Assembly (NCBI GenBank): GCA_034190085.1 | Contig: JAXHTS010000052.1 | Location: forward strand, 1-64,000 | Reading direction: 5' to 3' | Length of the DNA stretch: 64,000 nt | From: Spirochaetota bacterium | Lineage (GTDB): Bacteria; Spirochaetota; UBA4802; JAFGDQ01 | Shown here: positions 46,011 through 55,692 of the stretch, one piece after another | Numbering within the stretch: position 1 is the stretch's first letter | How the letters are laid out: each line of letters opens with the position of its first letter | Program-made: the position numbers and the translations under genes | The notes under the pieces: generated by a model | Told to the model about the DNA's origin: nothing | The model's input: only the letters and a program-made list of their open reading frames with translations | Databases searched by the model: none

Positions 46011-46736
46011 GTGAGATCAAGATTTCATGATAGACAATTCGCTTGTGCCTATGAGAAAAGATTGTCCGCTGAGGGGTATCCTGGAGTTCTATTAGATATA
46101 GTCCTGGAAGAGATAGATGAAGGGAGGACAATAATAGATGTTGGGGCGGGAACTGGTTTCTTCTCTATCCCCTTAGCAAGAATGGGCTATAGAGTAATAG
46201 CCATAGAACCATCTCCTGAGATGGTCAAACTCTTCATGGAAAAGATAAACGAACAATTTTCTCAATTAGTTAGTTTGAATTGTATTGATTGGGAATCATG
46301 GCATAAAGATAGAGGGGACAATCTCATTTGTATACATTCTATATATGGGATGCAGAATATTGATGCTGCAATAAAAAAGATGAGTTGTTTTTCAAATAAG
46401 TCTATTCTTATTATCAAGGCTGGTTCAGGAACCAAATCATTATCAGAGATTATATGCAAGAGTCTGAATATTAAGAGAGGTTATTCTGATTTTTTTTACA
46501 AAATTGAGATGATCCTGCAGAAAAATGGATTAAAGTACAGGCATAGAAGAATTGAACAGAGAAGAAATTACATATTTATAGATTTGAACAAAGAAGCAGA
46601 GTATTATTGCAAGCGTCTTGACATTGATAAGGGTAAACTGGATGTGGTAAAGAAGATAATAGAGAGCAGTTGTCAGAGGGATGGGGATAGGTATGTTTTT
46701 CAGGGTGTATATAAAGACATCCTATTTGTTTTTTAA
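46011..46736 (+). CDS. SAM-dependent methyltransferase
   Basis: A 241-residue protein with TIIDVGAGTGFFSIPLARMG (motif I, about residues 38-57) and VIAIEPSPEMVKLFMEK (motif II). The later part has ICIHSIYGMQNIDAAIKKM where the family has its motif III, followed by a basic C-terminal half. It starts with GTG at 46011. It follows signal peptidase I in the same direction and faces the lipoprotein gene at 46744. Substrate unknown; small-molecule or cofactor methylation is possible. Confidence 0.75.
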   Translation: MRSRFHDRQFACAYEKRLSAEGYPGVLLDIVLEEIDEGRTIIDVGAGTGFFSIPLARMGYRVIAIEPSPEMVKLFMEKINEQFSQLVSLNCIDWESWHKDRGDNLICIHSIYGMQNIDAAIKKMSCFSNKSILIIKAGSGTKSLSEIICKSLNIKRGYSDFFYKIEMILQKNGLKYRHRRIEQRRNYIFIDLNKEAEYYCKRLDIDKGKLDVVKKIIESSCQRDGDRYVFQGVYKDILFVF

Positions 46737-46743
46737 GAACACT

Positions 46744-47793
46744 TTATTTTTTTTCAAATAGTGAAGGAATCTTGCTATTAAGATATGTTATTATATCCAA
46801 AAATTTATTCATGTCTATTAAGTAGAATCCATTGTCATTTCTTATGAGGAGATGCTCAAGATATCTCCCAGCCAATTTAAAACGAAAAGGCAATCTCACT
46901 GGTCTCTTATTAGAATAATTCATAATCCATAATCCATCATTATTCTCATAAATTATACCAGAAGGTGTGAGTTCTAAATCAATTAAATTATTAAAAGCGA
47001 GTAGTATATTCCTCTTTTTAGTATAGATAGATATCCTTCTCAAAGTCCAATTCCCAGTGGAGCCTGTAATACAATACAGGTATCCTTCTTGGAAAGATAT
47101 CTTTGATGATGAAATCTTCCAATTTTGGAGCATGATTGAGCTATTACTGAGGTCAATTACACTCATATTGTAGGAACCACCAATACCGACAATTATTGCT
47201 AATTTATTATTATTTGTTTGTAGTTGAACAAGATAAAACAAACTCGGTGAAAATGGGGGTGAGAATCTATCCTTTACCAGACGTCCTGCATTATTTGAAT
47301 GTAGACCAGTGAAATAAATCCTTCTATTACAATAATAATAGAGTTTATCATTCAGTAAAGCTATTGCTTTTACTTCCTTCCCATTTGCTTGATTGAGCGG
47401 CACGTCCTTTACGAGAGCGCCTTTCATATTGAAGATATCTGCATTCATGCCATTCAGCAACCCAACTCTTTGTAATACTGGATCATAGCATAGATTGATG
47501 CTATTGTTATTAATCATGATATCCATCTCATGGGGATAAGCTATTTTAAGGTAATCATTATTCCTATAATAGATTAAATTATTTGAGCAGGATAAATTTG
47601 TTGTGCTAAAATGCTTAATTGTTACAGAATCTATGATCCCCTTTTCAATCATTGTAATGGCTTTGGCCGTTTCCCCTTGTTCAAATCGTTTAATTCCAGT
47701 ATTCAATATCCGTTCTGAGTTGGGTGTACATCTGGACATCACTAGGGGTAGTAAACAAACATAGAGTAAATATCCGATTAGTCTTGTATTCAT
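46744..47793 (-). CDS. Predicted lipoprotein with TPR-like start and beta-propeller-like body
   Basis: The 349-residue protein has a signal sequence with LVMSRC (Cys22). The Arg before the Cys is unusual for proteobacteria but tolerated in spirochaetes. Residues 30-50 (NTGIKRFEQGETAKAITMIEKG) look like one TPR unit. The rest has repeated strand-turn segments such as RVGLLNGMNADIFNMKGA, KLYYYCNRRIYFTG and GYLYCITGSTGNWTLRRI, in the manner of a propeller. I do not recognise a named family. It faces the methyltransferase gene and lies downstream of rlmB on the same strand. Confidence 0.6.
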   Translation of the reverse strand: MNTRLIGYLLYVCLLPLVMSRCTPNSERILNTGIKRFEQGETAKAITMIEKGIIDSVTIKHFSTTNLSCSNNLIYYRNNDYLKIAYPHEMDIMINNNSINLCYDPVLQRVGLLNGMNADIFNMKGALVKDVPLNQANGKEVKAIALLNDKLYYYCNRRIYFTGLHSNNAGRLVKDRFSPPFSPSLFYLVQLQTNNNKLAIIVGIGGSYNMSVIDLSNSSIMLQNWKISSSKISFQEGYLYCITGSTGNWTLRRISIYTKKRNILLAFNNLIDLELTPSGIIYENNDGLWIMNYSNKRPVRLPFRFKLAGRYLEHLLIRNDNGFYLIDMNKFLDIITYLNSKIPSLFEKK

Positions 47794-47877
47794 AATAATT
47801 TCCCGGTAGGTTCTTTAGTTTAACCCTTATGCTTTAATAAATACTATGCACAGAAGCAATAGAGGTTGATATTATCC

Positions 47878-48612
47878 TCATTCAATCAGCGCCTCATATA
47901 AGACAATCCCAGCGGCAACCGAGGCGTTTAATGATGTCATGTTACCCTTTAGTGGGATCTGCACAATGAGGTCGCATTTTTCTTTTGTTAATCTCCTCAT
48001 TCCGCTTCCTTCATTTCCTATTATAATGATAGATGGCCTAAGCCCTCTTAATCTGGTTAAGTCAGAATCCCCTTTATCAGAAGTTCCTATAATCCAGAAT
48101 CCCATCTTTTTAGCATTTTCGAGGAAGTTTGCGATATTTGAGACAGTGAGAATTCTTAAGTATACAGTCGCACCGGCAGATGCTTTCACTACAACACTGG
48201 TTATATTTGAGGAATGGGATTTCGATATTACCACGCCATCTCCACCAAGAGCCTCAGTTGTCCTTATGATGGATCCGACATTCTGAGGATCTGTCAATTG
48301 ATCCAGCAAAACGAGCACTCCCTTATTGTGAAGAATATTCTCTATAAATTCCTGATCGTTAGTTGCCTTCTTTTTACGTGGAAGAACTAAAACCACTCCC
48401 TGATGGTTTGATGATGAATTAAATCTTGTTAGATAGGATTTCTCGCAATATTCAATTGGGATTTCTTTTCTTTGTGATTCCTTTATGATAAAATCGATGA
48501 TCTTGCCATGTGCGGTTTTTGAGATGAATAACTCTGCGCCGGATGGATTGTCGAGTTGTTTGATATATTCCAATGTTGTGTTTCGTCCGTAGACTATTTT
48601 TTTATTTTCCAC
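47878..48612 (-). CDS. rlmB: 23S rRNA (guanosine 2'-O) methyltransferase, TrmH/SpoU family
   Basis: A 244-residue protein. The N-terminal part (1-75; IVYGRNTTLEYIKQLDNP) is the L30e-like RNA-binding domain. The SPOUT domain carries all three motifs: QNVGSIIRTTEALGGDGVV, IIIGNEGSGMRRLTKEKC and IPLKGNMTSLNASVAAGIV. These make the trefoil knot that binds SAM. In E. coli RlmB methylates G2251 of 23S rRNA. Its start overlaps the end of cysS by 19 bases, a common linkage (cysS-rlmB) in bacteria. Confidence 0.92.
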   Translation of the reverse strand: MENKKIVYGRNTTLEYIKQLDNPSGAELFISKTAHGKIIDFIIKESQRKEIPIEYCEKSYLTRFNSSSNHQGVVLVLPRKKKATNDQEFIENILHNKGVLVLLDQLTDPQNVGSIIRTTEALGGDGVVISKSHSSNITSVVVKASAGATVYLRILTVSNIANFLENAKKMGFWIIGTSDKGDSDLTRLRGLRPSIIIIGNEGSGMRRLTKEKCDLIVQIPLKGNMTSLNASVAAGIVLYEALIE

Positions 48613-50036
48613 CTTGTACCATCTTTCTTGTCTTCTAAAATAATATTCTCCTTCAAGAGCATTTCCCTGATCTCATCAGCCTTTTTGAAGTCTTTCTCAA
48701 TTCTTGCATCGGCCCTTTCCTGTATAAGTTTTTCAATTCTATTGATATCAATGGCTTTATCCTTTTTTTCTTTAAAGAAGATAAATCCGAATACAGAGTC
48801 TATTCTCTCTAAAGCGTCATTTATATCTTGGATGTCGATTTTGGAAATTCTGTTTATGTCAATTAGTGAATTTATTTCATGCAAAAACTTGAAGAATCTG
48901 CCTATTCCGCCTGATATATTTATATCATCATCCATAATATCGATAAACTCTGAAAAAAAGTTGTCAATAATGGATTTGACCTCTGGATTTTTTTCGTTAT
49001 CAATACTAATCTCTTCTAATCTGGATAGCAGATTATCAATTCGATTAAGCGCATTATCTGCTTGCTTTATGCCTTGAAAGGTAAAGTTCAATTGCTTTTT
49101 GTAATGAGCTGACATAAGGAGGTACCGGATGGATCTGGGGGAATAACCCATATTCAGAATATCTCTAAGTGTATAGAAATTTTCCAGAGATTTGGACATC
49201 TTCGCCCCATCCACCAAGAGATGTTCTGCATGTATCCAATACCTGACAAAGGGCTCATCATAGGCAGCCTCGCTCTGAGCTATCTCATTCTCGTGATGAG
49301 GGAAGATGAGATCCACGCCGCCGGTATGGATGTCTATGGTTTTGTTAAAAACCTTTCTTACCATAGCTGAGCATTCTATATGCCATCCAGGTCTGCCATT
49401 GCCATATGGTGTTTCCCAGTATGGCTCATTCTCCTTTGGCGCTTTCCATAGAGCAAAGTCTCTTACATCATCCTTGTCATATTCGTCACTATCGAATCTT
49501 AACCCGCTTGTAATTTCTCGTTTGTCGAGCCTGCTGAGCTTGCCATAGTCAGAAAAATTCGCTATGCTATAGTATATAGATCCGTCTTTTTCATAAGCAA
49601 TACCCTTCTTAAATAATCTTTCAATGATATCGATCATAGAATCAATGGATTCTGTAGCCCTTGGTGTATGTTCTACAGGCTCAATATTAAGGGTTTTCAA
49701 ATCTTCAAAGAATATCCTTATGTATTTCTCTGTAAATTCCCCTAAACTTACGCCTTCCTCATTTGAGCCTGCAATGGTTTTATCATCTACGTCCGTTATG
49801 TTCATTGTGTGATTAATCTTGAATCCTCTGAATTTGAGGTATCTTCTCAACAGGTCATTAAATAGAAAGGTTCGGAAATTGCCAATATGCGCATAGCTGT
49901 ATACTGTGGGTCCACAGGAGTATATGGTAATGGGGGGATAATCTTCAATATTATCCTTCCTAACTCCACCTGGGATTAGCTCTTCAGTTAGTCTGGAGAG
50001 TGTGTTATGTATTCGTAAAGTCAATTTATCCTCCAT
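48594..50036 (-). CDS. cysS: Cysteinyl-tRNA synthetase
   Basis: The 480-residue class I synthetase has the HIGH motif in CGPTVYSYAHIGNFRTFLF and zinc ligands in PGWHIECSAMVRKVF. GVDLIFPHHENEIAQSEAAY follows, then the KMSKS motif in VDGAKMSKSLENFYTL. The C-terminal helical domain ends with ADARIEKDFKKADEIREMLL and DTKDGTRW-like KKDGTRWKI. Length is normal for the family. It is essential. Its 3' end overlaps rlmB, and upstream is the peptide-binding lipoprotein. Confidence 0.96.
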   Translation of the reverse strand: MEDKLTLRIHNTLSRLTEELIPGGVRKDNIEDYPPITIYSCGPTVYSYAHIGNFRTFLFNDLLRRYLKFRGFKINHTMNITDVDDKTIAGSNEEGVSLGEFTEKYIRIFFEDLKTLNIEPVEHTPRATESIDSMIDIIERLFKKGIAYEKDGSIYYSIANFSDYGKLSRLDKREITSGLRFDSDEYDKDDVRDFALWKAPKENEPYWETPYGNGRPGWHIECSAMVRKVFNKTIDIHTGGVDLIFPHHENEIAQSEAAYDEPFVRYWIHAEHLLVDGAKMSKSLENFYTLRDILNMGYSPRSIRYLLMSAHYKKQLNFTFQGIKQADNALNRIDNLLSRLEEISIDNEKNPEVKSIIDNFFSEFIDIMDDDINISGGIGRFFKFLHEINSLIDINRISKIDIQDINDALERIDSVFGFIFFKEKKDKAIDINRIEKLIQERADARIEKDFKKADEIREMLLKENIILEDKKDGTRWKIKK

Positions 50037-50039
50037 TAT

Positions 50040-51572
50040 CTATTCAGTTTTGCTGGCTATGGATATCTCGTTTCCCTTAAAACCACAGTATATAGGATAG
50101 GGAACGAATTGTGTTATCCTTTTTGTAATAGCAATTCTCTTGTCACCATACCATAAGAAAATCCACGGGGCATCGTCAATTATTATTCTTTCGATTTTGT
50201 TGTAGATTTTAAATCTTTTACTATTATCAATGGTTCTTTGAGCCATTATGAGAAGGCGGTCAACTTCTTCATTAAAGTAAAAGGATCTGTTCCCTCCGGT
50301 TCCGCTGTTTTTTGAGAAGAATAATGGGTATAAAAAATTTTCCGGTTCAGGATAGTCGGCATGCCATGTAAAGTAGGCTAAATCATAGGATCCCTTTATG
50401 GTTGCTGCCTTTAGGGCTGACCAGTCCATCTCCTGTATTCCAATATTTAGATCCATTTTTTTCAAGTAGTATTGTACCATCTGAGAGATCAGTGATACCT
50501 GATGATCAGATTTTGTGAAGAGCGTGAACCGCTTATTGTTTAGGGTGAATTGCTTGATTATCTTTCTTGCCTTTGAAGGATTATAGGGTATGGAATCGGT
50601 TGTTGTCACATAATCGCCTATTCTCGGCGGTATCGGACCAGAGGCCCTTTGGAATCTATTCTTTAAAAGGCTTTTCATGATCATATCCCTATCAATTGCC
50701 ATGTTTAGCGCCTTTCTGAATACCTTCTTATTGAAGGGATATCTTGAGGTATTAAGCGCTATGTAATGAACACTGAGTTCAGGTATTTCTATTATTCTTG
50801 CATTTTTATTGAAATGGGCGTTTTTTACATAATCGATGTTTGCTAAATAGGGGAGTTCAAAATAATCCAATGCTCCATTAAGGAACTCAAACCTTGCGGT
50901 GAGGTCCTCAGGTATAATCTTGAACACTATTCCTTTGATCTTCGATCTTCTGCCAAAATAATTTTGATTAGCTTCAAGTACTATTTTTTCATCCTGTCCC
51001 CAAGTCTTTAGGATAAAGGGGCCGCTTCCGATGATGTTTCTGTGTTTCAAAAATTCATTCTTTGAGATTATATAACAGTTCGGCATAGTTAAAAGAGATA
51101 GGAAGGTTGATGAGGGTCTTTTAAGCTTGATGCTGAACTCGTGTTCACCTCGCTTTGCTATTGTTTTAATATTATTGAATATCCATCTCCTCGGGGATGT
51201 CGGATTTTTGGAGTTTTTTATTCTTTCGTAGGAGAAAATAACATCATCAGAATTAAGAGCTAGTCCATTATGAAAATGTACATTTCTCTTAAGCTTGGCT
51301 TTCAGGATTTTGCCATTAAATGTAAAGCTATCAATCAGATCTCTTTTAATTATTCCATTATTGTCGATTTTAAAGAGACCATTGCATATCTTAGTCAGTA
51401 TTCTTCCTGAAACCACATCAGTGCTATAAAAAGGGTCCAGCTTTCCGGGATCTGATTGAATGTAGGTATAGAAATAATTTTTATCTTGTTCTTTTTGGCA
51501 GGATATGGCGGAAAGCACACATATGAGTAATGCTGACACCCTAAAAGTTAGCCGGTTCTCCTTCCTCTCCAT
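50040..51572 (-). CDS. Extracellular solute-binding protein family 5 (peptide ABC transporter), lipoprotein
   Basis: A protein of 510 residues from the ATG at 51572. The open frame runs on 40 codons upstream, but that part is low in hydrophobicity and overlaps the neighbour. From this ATG a good signal with lipobox LSAISC (Cys25) follows. Family landmarks are SDPGKLDPFYSTDVVSGRIL, NVHFHNGLALNSDDVIFSYE, IIGSGPFILKTWGQDEKI and PFNKKVFRKALNMAIDRDMI. No permease genes are next to it, so it may serve a transporter elsewhere. It overlaps the coiled-coil protein gene by about 30 bases. Confidence 0.88.
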   Translation of the reverse strand: MERKENRLTFRVSALLICVLSAISCQKEQDKNYFYTYIQSDPGKLDPFYSTDVVSGRILTKICNGLFKIDNNGIIKRDLIDSFTFNGKILKAKLKRNVHFHNGLALNSDDVIFSYERIKNSKNPTSPRRWIFNNIKTIAKRGEHEFSIKLKRPSSTFLSLLTMPNCYIISKNEFLKHRNIIGSGPFILKTWGQDEKIVLEANQNYFGRRSKIKGIVFKIIPEDLTARFEFLNGALDYFELPYLANIDYVKNAHFNKNARIIEIPELSVHYIALNTSRYPFNKKVFRKALNMAIDRDMIMKSLLKNRFQRASGPIPPRIGDYVTTTDSIPYNPSKARKIIKQFTLNNKRFTLFTKSDHQVSLISQMVQYYLKKMDLNIGIQEMDWSALKAATIKGSYDLAYFTWHADYPEPENFLYPLFFSKNSGTGGNRSFYFNEEVDRLLIMAQRTIDNSKRFKIYNKIERIIIDDAPWIFLWYGDKRIAITKRITQFVPYPIYCGFKGNEISIASKTE

Positions 51573-52068
51573 TATCATTAAGCACAAACTCTTCAATCTG
51601 CACATAGTCAATCTTTTTCTCTTCAACCTCTTCCATAATCTTTTGGGATTCTGACAAGATTTCAGAGATTGATTCGATTTTATTAAAATCATCAGGTTTT
51701 AATTTATAGTATGCCAATAGCATGTGTAATTTCTTAATATAATCAATGAGTTCTTTCAGCTTTATGTTTTTCCGATCAATCGTTTCTTTTGAGTTTAATA
51801 ATAATTTTTTTAGCAATTCGTTTTGTTTTTTGAGTTTTGTCTGTAATTCAACCGCTTTATCATGATATTCCTTGTTAACCCTTTGAAAGTCGATCCTGGC
51901 AAGAATAATATCCCCTGTCTCCTTTTCTTTATCAATGGATTCTATTATGTCAACAAACTCATCATTGGAGAATAGATCTTCAGGGGAGGTTTGAATCCAC
52001 TTTCTTCCTTCCTCATCAGTAAACTCTGTTAAATCTGGCAACTCTCTATTTTTTATTTTTTTCATCAT
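51541..52068 (-). CDS. Hypothetical acidic coiled-coil protein
   Basis: A 175-residue protein rich in Glu, Lys and Asp. The start (MMKKIKNRELPDLTEFTDEE) is followed by a long predicted coiled coil at about residues 60-115 (YHDKAVELQTKLKKQNELLK, DRKNIKLKELIDYIKKLH) and an acidic tail. There is no signal peptide and no membrane helix. I do not recognise a family. Its 3' end overlaps the start of the solute-binding lipoprotein, so the two are cotranscribed. It is upstream of cysS and rlmB in the same run. Confidence 0.65.
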   Translation of the reverse strand: MMKKIKNRELPDLTEFTDEEGRKWIQTSPEDLFSNDEFVDIIESIDKEKETGDIILARIDFQRVNKEYHDKAVELQTKLKKQNELLKKLLLNSKETIDRKNIKLKELIDYIKKLHMLLAYYKLKPDDFNKIESISEILSESQKIMEEVEEKKIDYVQIEEFVLNDNGEEGEPANF

Positions 52069-52409
52069 TTTATCACATACTCACTTTTTTACTTTTTGCA
52101 AGCTATTAATAAATAAAAGAGAAAATAATCATCTAAAGAAATGTCATTAATTTAGTCAAATGAATAATTGATGAGGTATTTGCTCGTTCATTCATCCCTA
52201 ATATTGTAGTTGTATTCTCGATTGTCGATTAAGATAAAATGTTATTATTACGTACTGTATTCTCTTTCTTCTTGACATTGTGTTTATTTTAGCTGAATGT
52301 AAATGATTCAAATATTATTACAGAAGATGGATTATTGTAACAATATTTTTAAGAAGCTATAGGGAAGTATATTCCAGTTAAGGTAACAGATTATAATGAT
52401 GAACTAATT
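52069..52409. other. Divergent intergenic region between the cysS operon and murB
   Basis: No gene is seen in these 341 bases. They separate the minus-strand coiled-coil gene from murB on the plus strand. A TTGACA occurs at about 52274 on the plus strand, but no -10 with good spacing follows, so I do not call a promoter. Confidence 0.5.
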
Positions 52410-53348
52410 ATGAATAATAATCAGCGGTTTAGGAATAAGGAAAAATTAATAGAAAGATTGAGTAAACTTGGGATTATGAGGTTGGATGAATCCATGAGGA
52501 ATCATACTAGCTTTATGACCGGTGGGCCTGCGGATATTCTCATATATCCCTTAAGTCATGATTATCTAAGGGAAATAGTACTAATTGCTAGAGATGGATT
52601 GATTCCCCTTACAATTATTGGAGGAGGCTCAAACCTGCTTGTGGGGGATAAGGGTATTCGGGGTATTGTAATCAAGTTATGTGAAAATGGTGTTTTAGAT
52701 GGTAGGATGGAGATTCGACCCGATGGGCTGGTATATGCTGACTCAATTATGAAGAAGGAAACCTTTGTCCAATTTTGCCTTGATCAGGGATTTAAGGGAA
52801 TGGAGTTTATTGCTGGAATCCCTGGTTGTCTGGGTGGCGGGATTATGATGAATGCAGGCACTGATATGGGAAATTTTATTGATATCCTCCATTCCGTTAT
52901 ATCTCTTAACTGGAGTGGAACAATTGAGACCAAAGAGTTGACAAAAGAGATGGCGGAGTATAGAAGGCTTAACATTGAAGAGGATACTATTATTTTAGGA
53001 TCATTATTCAAACTCCCAAGGGGTGAAAACATAGAGGACATAAGGCATAGGATTGAAGAGAATATTAATCAGAGGCGATTAAAACATCCTTTAGATTATC
53101 CTTCAGCTGGATCTGTTTTTAAAAATCCGCCACAGCGTTCCTCATGGGAATTGATTGACGAAGCTGGACTTAAAGGGCAGAGGGTTGGTGGCGCAGTAGT
53201 CTCAACCCTACATACAAATTTTATTGTAAATGCCAATAATGCATCTTCATCAGATATATTGAGTTTGATGGATCACATAAAGGAGAGGGTTTATTCAAAG
53301 TTCAATATCTTACTTGAGAGTGAGATAAGAGTATTAGGCGAAATATAG
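52410..53348 (+). CDS. murB: UDP-N-acetylenolpyruvoylglucosamine reductase
   Basis: The 312-residue protein has the FAD-binding segments NHTSFMTGGPADILIYPLS, LTIIGGGSNLLVGDKGIRG and GMEFIAGIPGCLGGGIMMNA (usually IPGTVGG). The C-terminal segment HPLDYPSAGSVFKNPPQ carries the catalytic Ser (SAGSxFKNP), followed by LIDEAGLKGQRVGGAVVS and HTNFIVN. It reduces the enolpyruvyl intermediate of peptidoglycan synthesis. It stands alone, with a strong terminator directly after the stop. Confidence 0.93.
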   Translation: MNNNQRFRNKEKLIERLSKLGIMRLDESMRNHTSFMTGGPADILIYPLSHDYLREIVLIARDGLIPLTIIGGGSNLLVGDKGIRGIVIKLCENGVLDGRMEIRPDGLVYADSIMKKETFVQFCLDQGFKGMEFIAGIPGCLGGGIMMNAGTDMGNFIDILHSVISLNWSGTIETKELTKEMAEYRRLNIEEDTIILGSLFKLPRGENIEDIRHRIEENINQRRLKHPLDYPSAGSVFKNPPQRSSWELIDEAGLKGQRVGGAVVSTLHTNFIVNANNASSSDILSLMDHIKERVYSKFNILLESEIRVLGEI

Positions 53349-53406
53349 TTATTATTCTGCCTGTGAATTGTATGGATGTAGTCATTAGGATTGTTATAAT
53401 TTTTAC

Positions 53407-53432
53407 AATAATCCCTAAAAGGGATTATTTTT
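53407..53432 (+). terminator. Strong Rho-independent terminator between murB and the outer membrane protein gene
   Basis: AATAATCCCT pairs perfectly with AGGGATTATT around the loop AAA, followed by a T-run. It lies 58 bases after the murB stop and just before the 3' end of the convergent gene. The stem could also act for the minus strand, though its T-run is poorer there. Confidence 0.85.
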
Positions 53433-53434
53433 AT

Positions 53435-55093
53435 CTACCACTTCTTTTTATGTAGTTTTATATAAATATTATTACCACTCTTCCTTTCCGATAAAAGATA
53501 ATCCCTTCCGTAATAAATATTGAATTCGAATTGATCCAAAAAAATAAAATGTCCTGATACACCTGAGACAACCCCAAACTGATTTCCGGAGAGATCATAG
53601 GATGATCCCTGAAACCACGCCAAGTCAATAAAAATGCCGGCATATATGAAATCTCTATAAGCTGATATTCGATAATTGTTGGCAGATCTAACCATTTTCC
53701 TGGTGTGATATGAACTCCCCATGAATCCCTTAAATGTTGAACCTGGAATAGATTCCTCATGATAGAATGGGGGATTTTTCCAAATTCTATAAAATTCAAT
53801 TGCGGGTATATATATTCCATATTTAGTTAACTCAAACACTATCTCGCTTTCAAAGATAATCTTGTGAAATCCATCCCTATTAAAATAATAATCATATACC
53901 AACTCAACCCTTTTCCTAAGCGTTCTTTTGGGTTTCCAGGGTATCATATCGACTACTCTGATCTCAAAGAAACCCCAATTATCCACATGCCTTTCAATCT
54001 TTGGATGATATTCGGAATCATCATCAACAACATCTGGATCCAGTACATATACCCTCTCTCCCCCAACACCAGCATATATCTTCAATCGATGCAATAATGT
54101 GATTCCAGGAGCCAGTGTTCCTCTCATCTGCAAGAATTTGTATTTGGTTAAACCAAGATCAATGCGGGATGCTCTTGAATTATGAATTAGTCCAGTGAAA
54201 AGAGGTGTGAAGTATCCTTTTAATGTCGGCACAAAATGATAGTTTGAATATAGCTTCATAAAGGTCCAGTTGGGTATTTCAGAGAATCCAGACAGGTTGG
54301 GTTTGGAGAATTTCGTTAAATCTATTAAGATTGAATCAATGCTGTGTAAACCCTCATATCTGATTCCAATAGATGAGCCTATCTCAAGAAAATCCTTCTT
54401 TACTGCAAAAGATGGATGATAGTACCTAACATATGGGATCAGACCTTTTCTATAACTGGTTTTAAGTCCATAATCAAATTTATTGACTGGAGATGACGGA
54501 TGTGGTTCAAACACTACTATTAAACTATTAGCATATCCGAATTTATCGAGAAAGGGTAGACTAGTCTTCCCTAAACCAGGTAGTTCAAACTCCTTGTAGA
54601 GTTGAAAGGAGGCTTTATCAAATTCTTTAGCCGGTTGTATGATAATATGTATATCTTTATATCCATATTTTTTTTTAAGTCGGTTAGTCTCTCTTTCTAC
54701 TGCATATTTATTATAGATTTTATGCTTTAGATTAAACTCTTGACGCATTATTATAGTCTTAATTGAGCTGAGCCTATGGAATACTATTTTCCCCAGACGA
54801 CCTTCATCTATAATGATCTTCAAGGAATGCTTGGTCTCTTCTATCAAATGGGTCTTAACCAATGTATAACCCCTTTTTTTATAGAATTCTAAAATAGATT
54901 TAGAAACGGATTTATAGCGTTCCCTATCAACAGAAATTTTTTTTAGATTTAGATATTCTAATATATATTCTTGTGAATATATTTTCATTCCGAAAAGCTG
55001 AACTTCTTTATATTTCGTGAGTGAAAAGAGATTAGAGGTCCCCTGATTATAAAAAGTGAGGATTACTATTATCGAGTATAATCGCATTTTCAT
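53435..55093 (-). CDS. POTRA plus beta-barrel outer membrane protein (BamA/TpsB-like)
   Basis: A 552-residue protein with a signal peptide (about residues 1-24). It then has POTRA-like text: VQLFGMKIYSQEYILEYLNL, SKSILEFYKKRGYTLVKTHL and IIDEGRLGKIVF, then NRLKKKYGYKDIHIII. From about residue 200 the sequence alternates short strands with aromatic ends and loops, ending in a Trp (KLHKKKW). I read this as one or two POTRA domains and a C-terminal barrel, as in surface-antigen (Omp85) proteins. It could insert or secrete one substrate. Assignment rests on pattern, not on a conserved barrel motif. Confidence 0.6.
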   Translation of the reverse strand: MKMRLYSIIVILTFYNQGTSNLFSLTKYKEVQLFGMKIYSQEYILEYLNLKKISVDRERYKSVSKSILEFYKKRGYTLVKTHLIEETKHSLKIIIDEGRLGKIVFHRLSSIKTIIMRQEFNLKHKIYNKYAVERETNRLKKKYGYKDIHIIIQPAKEFDKASFQLYKEFELPGLGKTSLPFLDKFGYANSLIVVFEPHPSSPVNKFDYGLKTSYRKGLIPYVRYYHPSFAVKKDFLEIGSSIGIRYEGLHSIDSILIDLTKFSKPNLSGFSEIPNWTFMKLYSNYHFVPTLKGYFTPLFTGLIHNSRASRIDLGLTKYKFLQMRGTLAPGITLLHRLKIYAGVGGERVYVLDPDVVDDDSEYHPKIERHVDNWGFFEIRVVDMIPWKPKRTLRKRVELVYDYYFNRDGFHKIIFESEIVFELTKYGIYIPAIEFYRIWKNPPFYHEESIPGSTFKGFMGSSYHTRKMVRSANNYRISAYRDFIYAGIFIDLAWFQGSSYDLSGNQFGVVSGVSGHFIFLDQFEFNIYYGRDYLLSERKSGNNIYIKLHKKKW

Positions 55094-55338
55094 TTCAAGA
55101 TGATGTCCAACCGTTTTTTATCTTGTAGGGATGATTGAATATTAGGAGTGTTTCTTCCTTCTTCCGTTTACGTTTAATATATCATTTTCGTGAACTTGAA
55201 GGAGGTTTGTTTTATAGTATAGGTTATGTGAATTTAAGTCAAGAGAGATAAATATCAGAAACATTAGACATTATAAAAAGTATATGTCAAAGTTCACATA
55301 CTTCGATTCTGATGTGCAACTTATGGGCAAGTGTATTA

Positions 55339-55692
55339 TTAGTGAGATATTATAGGTTGTTTATTTGATTTTTGTAATTTTGGCGAATATAATGGATTAT
55401 CAACCTCATCCATTTCCTGATTAGTAAAGTTTAGGTAGGTCGAAACATTGAGCATGTTTAAAATTTTATCAAATGATGGGGAAGTTTTAAGAATTAGAAT
55501 ACCGCCCTCCTTATCAATCTTTTGCTTAGCGTGTATTAAAAAACCAATAAAGGATGAATGCGTGGTTTTCGTTTGCCGGAGATCGAATATAATAGTTTTA
55601 TCATGAGGTATAACAGAAAATTTTTTGGAATACTCCGGTATTGTTTCAAATTCTATGTTGTTAGGAAATATCCATGTATTATTGTCTTCCAT
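55339..55692 (-). CDS. STAS-domain protein (anti-sigma factor antagonist-like)
   Basis: The 117-residue protein has one STAS fold. KTIIFDLRQTKTTHSSFIGF covers the strand and the loop with the usual phosphorylatable serine (Ser-Ser in THSSFIGF, the DSSG position). GGILILKTSPSFDKILNMLN completes the sheet and helices, and NVSTYLNF ends the domain. The usual Asp before the SS is a His, so phosphorylation control may differ. No partner kinase or sigma factor is adjacent. Confidence 0.78.
   Translation of the reverse strand: MEDNNTWIFPNNIEFETIPEYSKKFSVIPHDKTIIFDLRQTKTTHSSFIGFLIHAKQKIDKEGGILILKTSPSFDKILNMLNVSTYLNFTNQEMDEVDNPLYSPKLQKSNKQPIISH

Noticed and set aside
48556-49077. Plus-strand open frame of 173 codons inside cysS and rlmB
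   Set aside because: It is antisense to two well-conserved genes, and its Ser/Leu/Ile-rich composition is typical of a shadow frame.
51573-51692. Longer N-terminus for the solute-binding protein
   Set aside because: The 40 extra residues are basic and polar and would hide the signal peptide and lipobox that begin at 51572.
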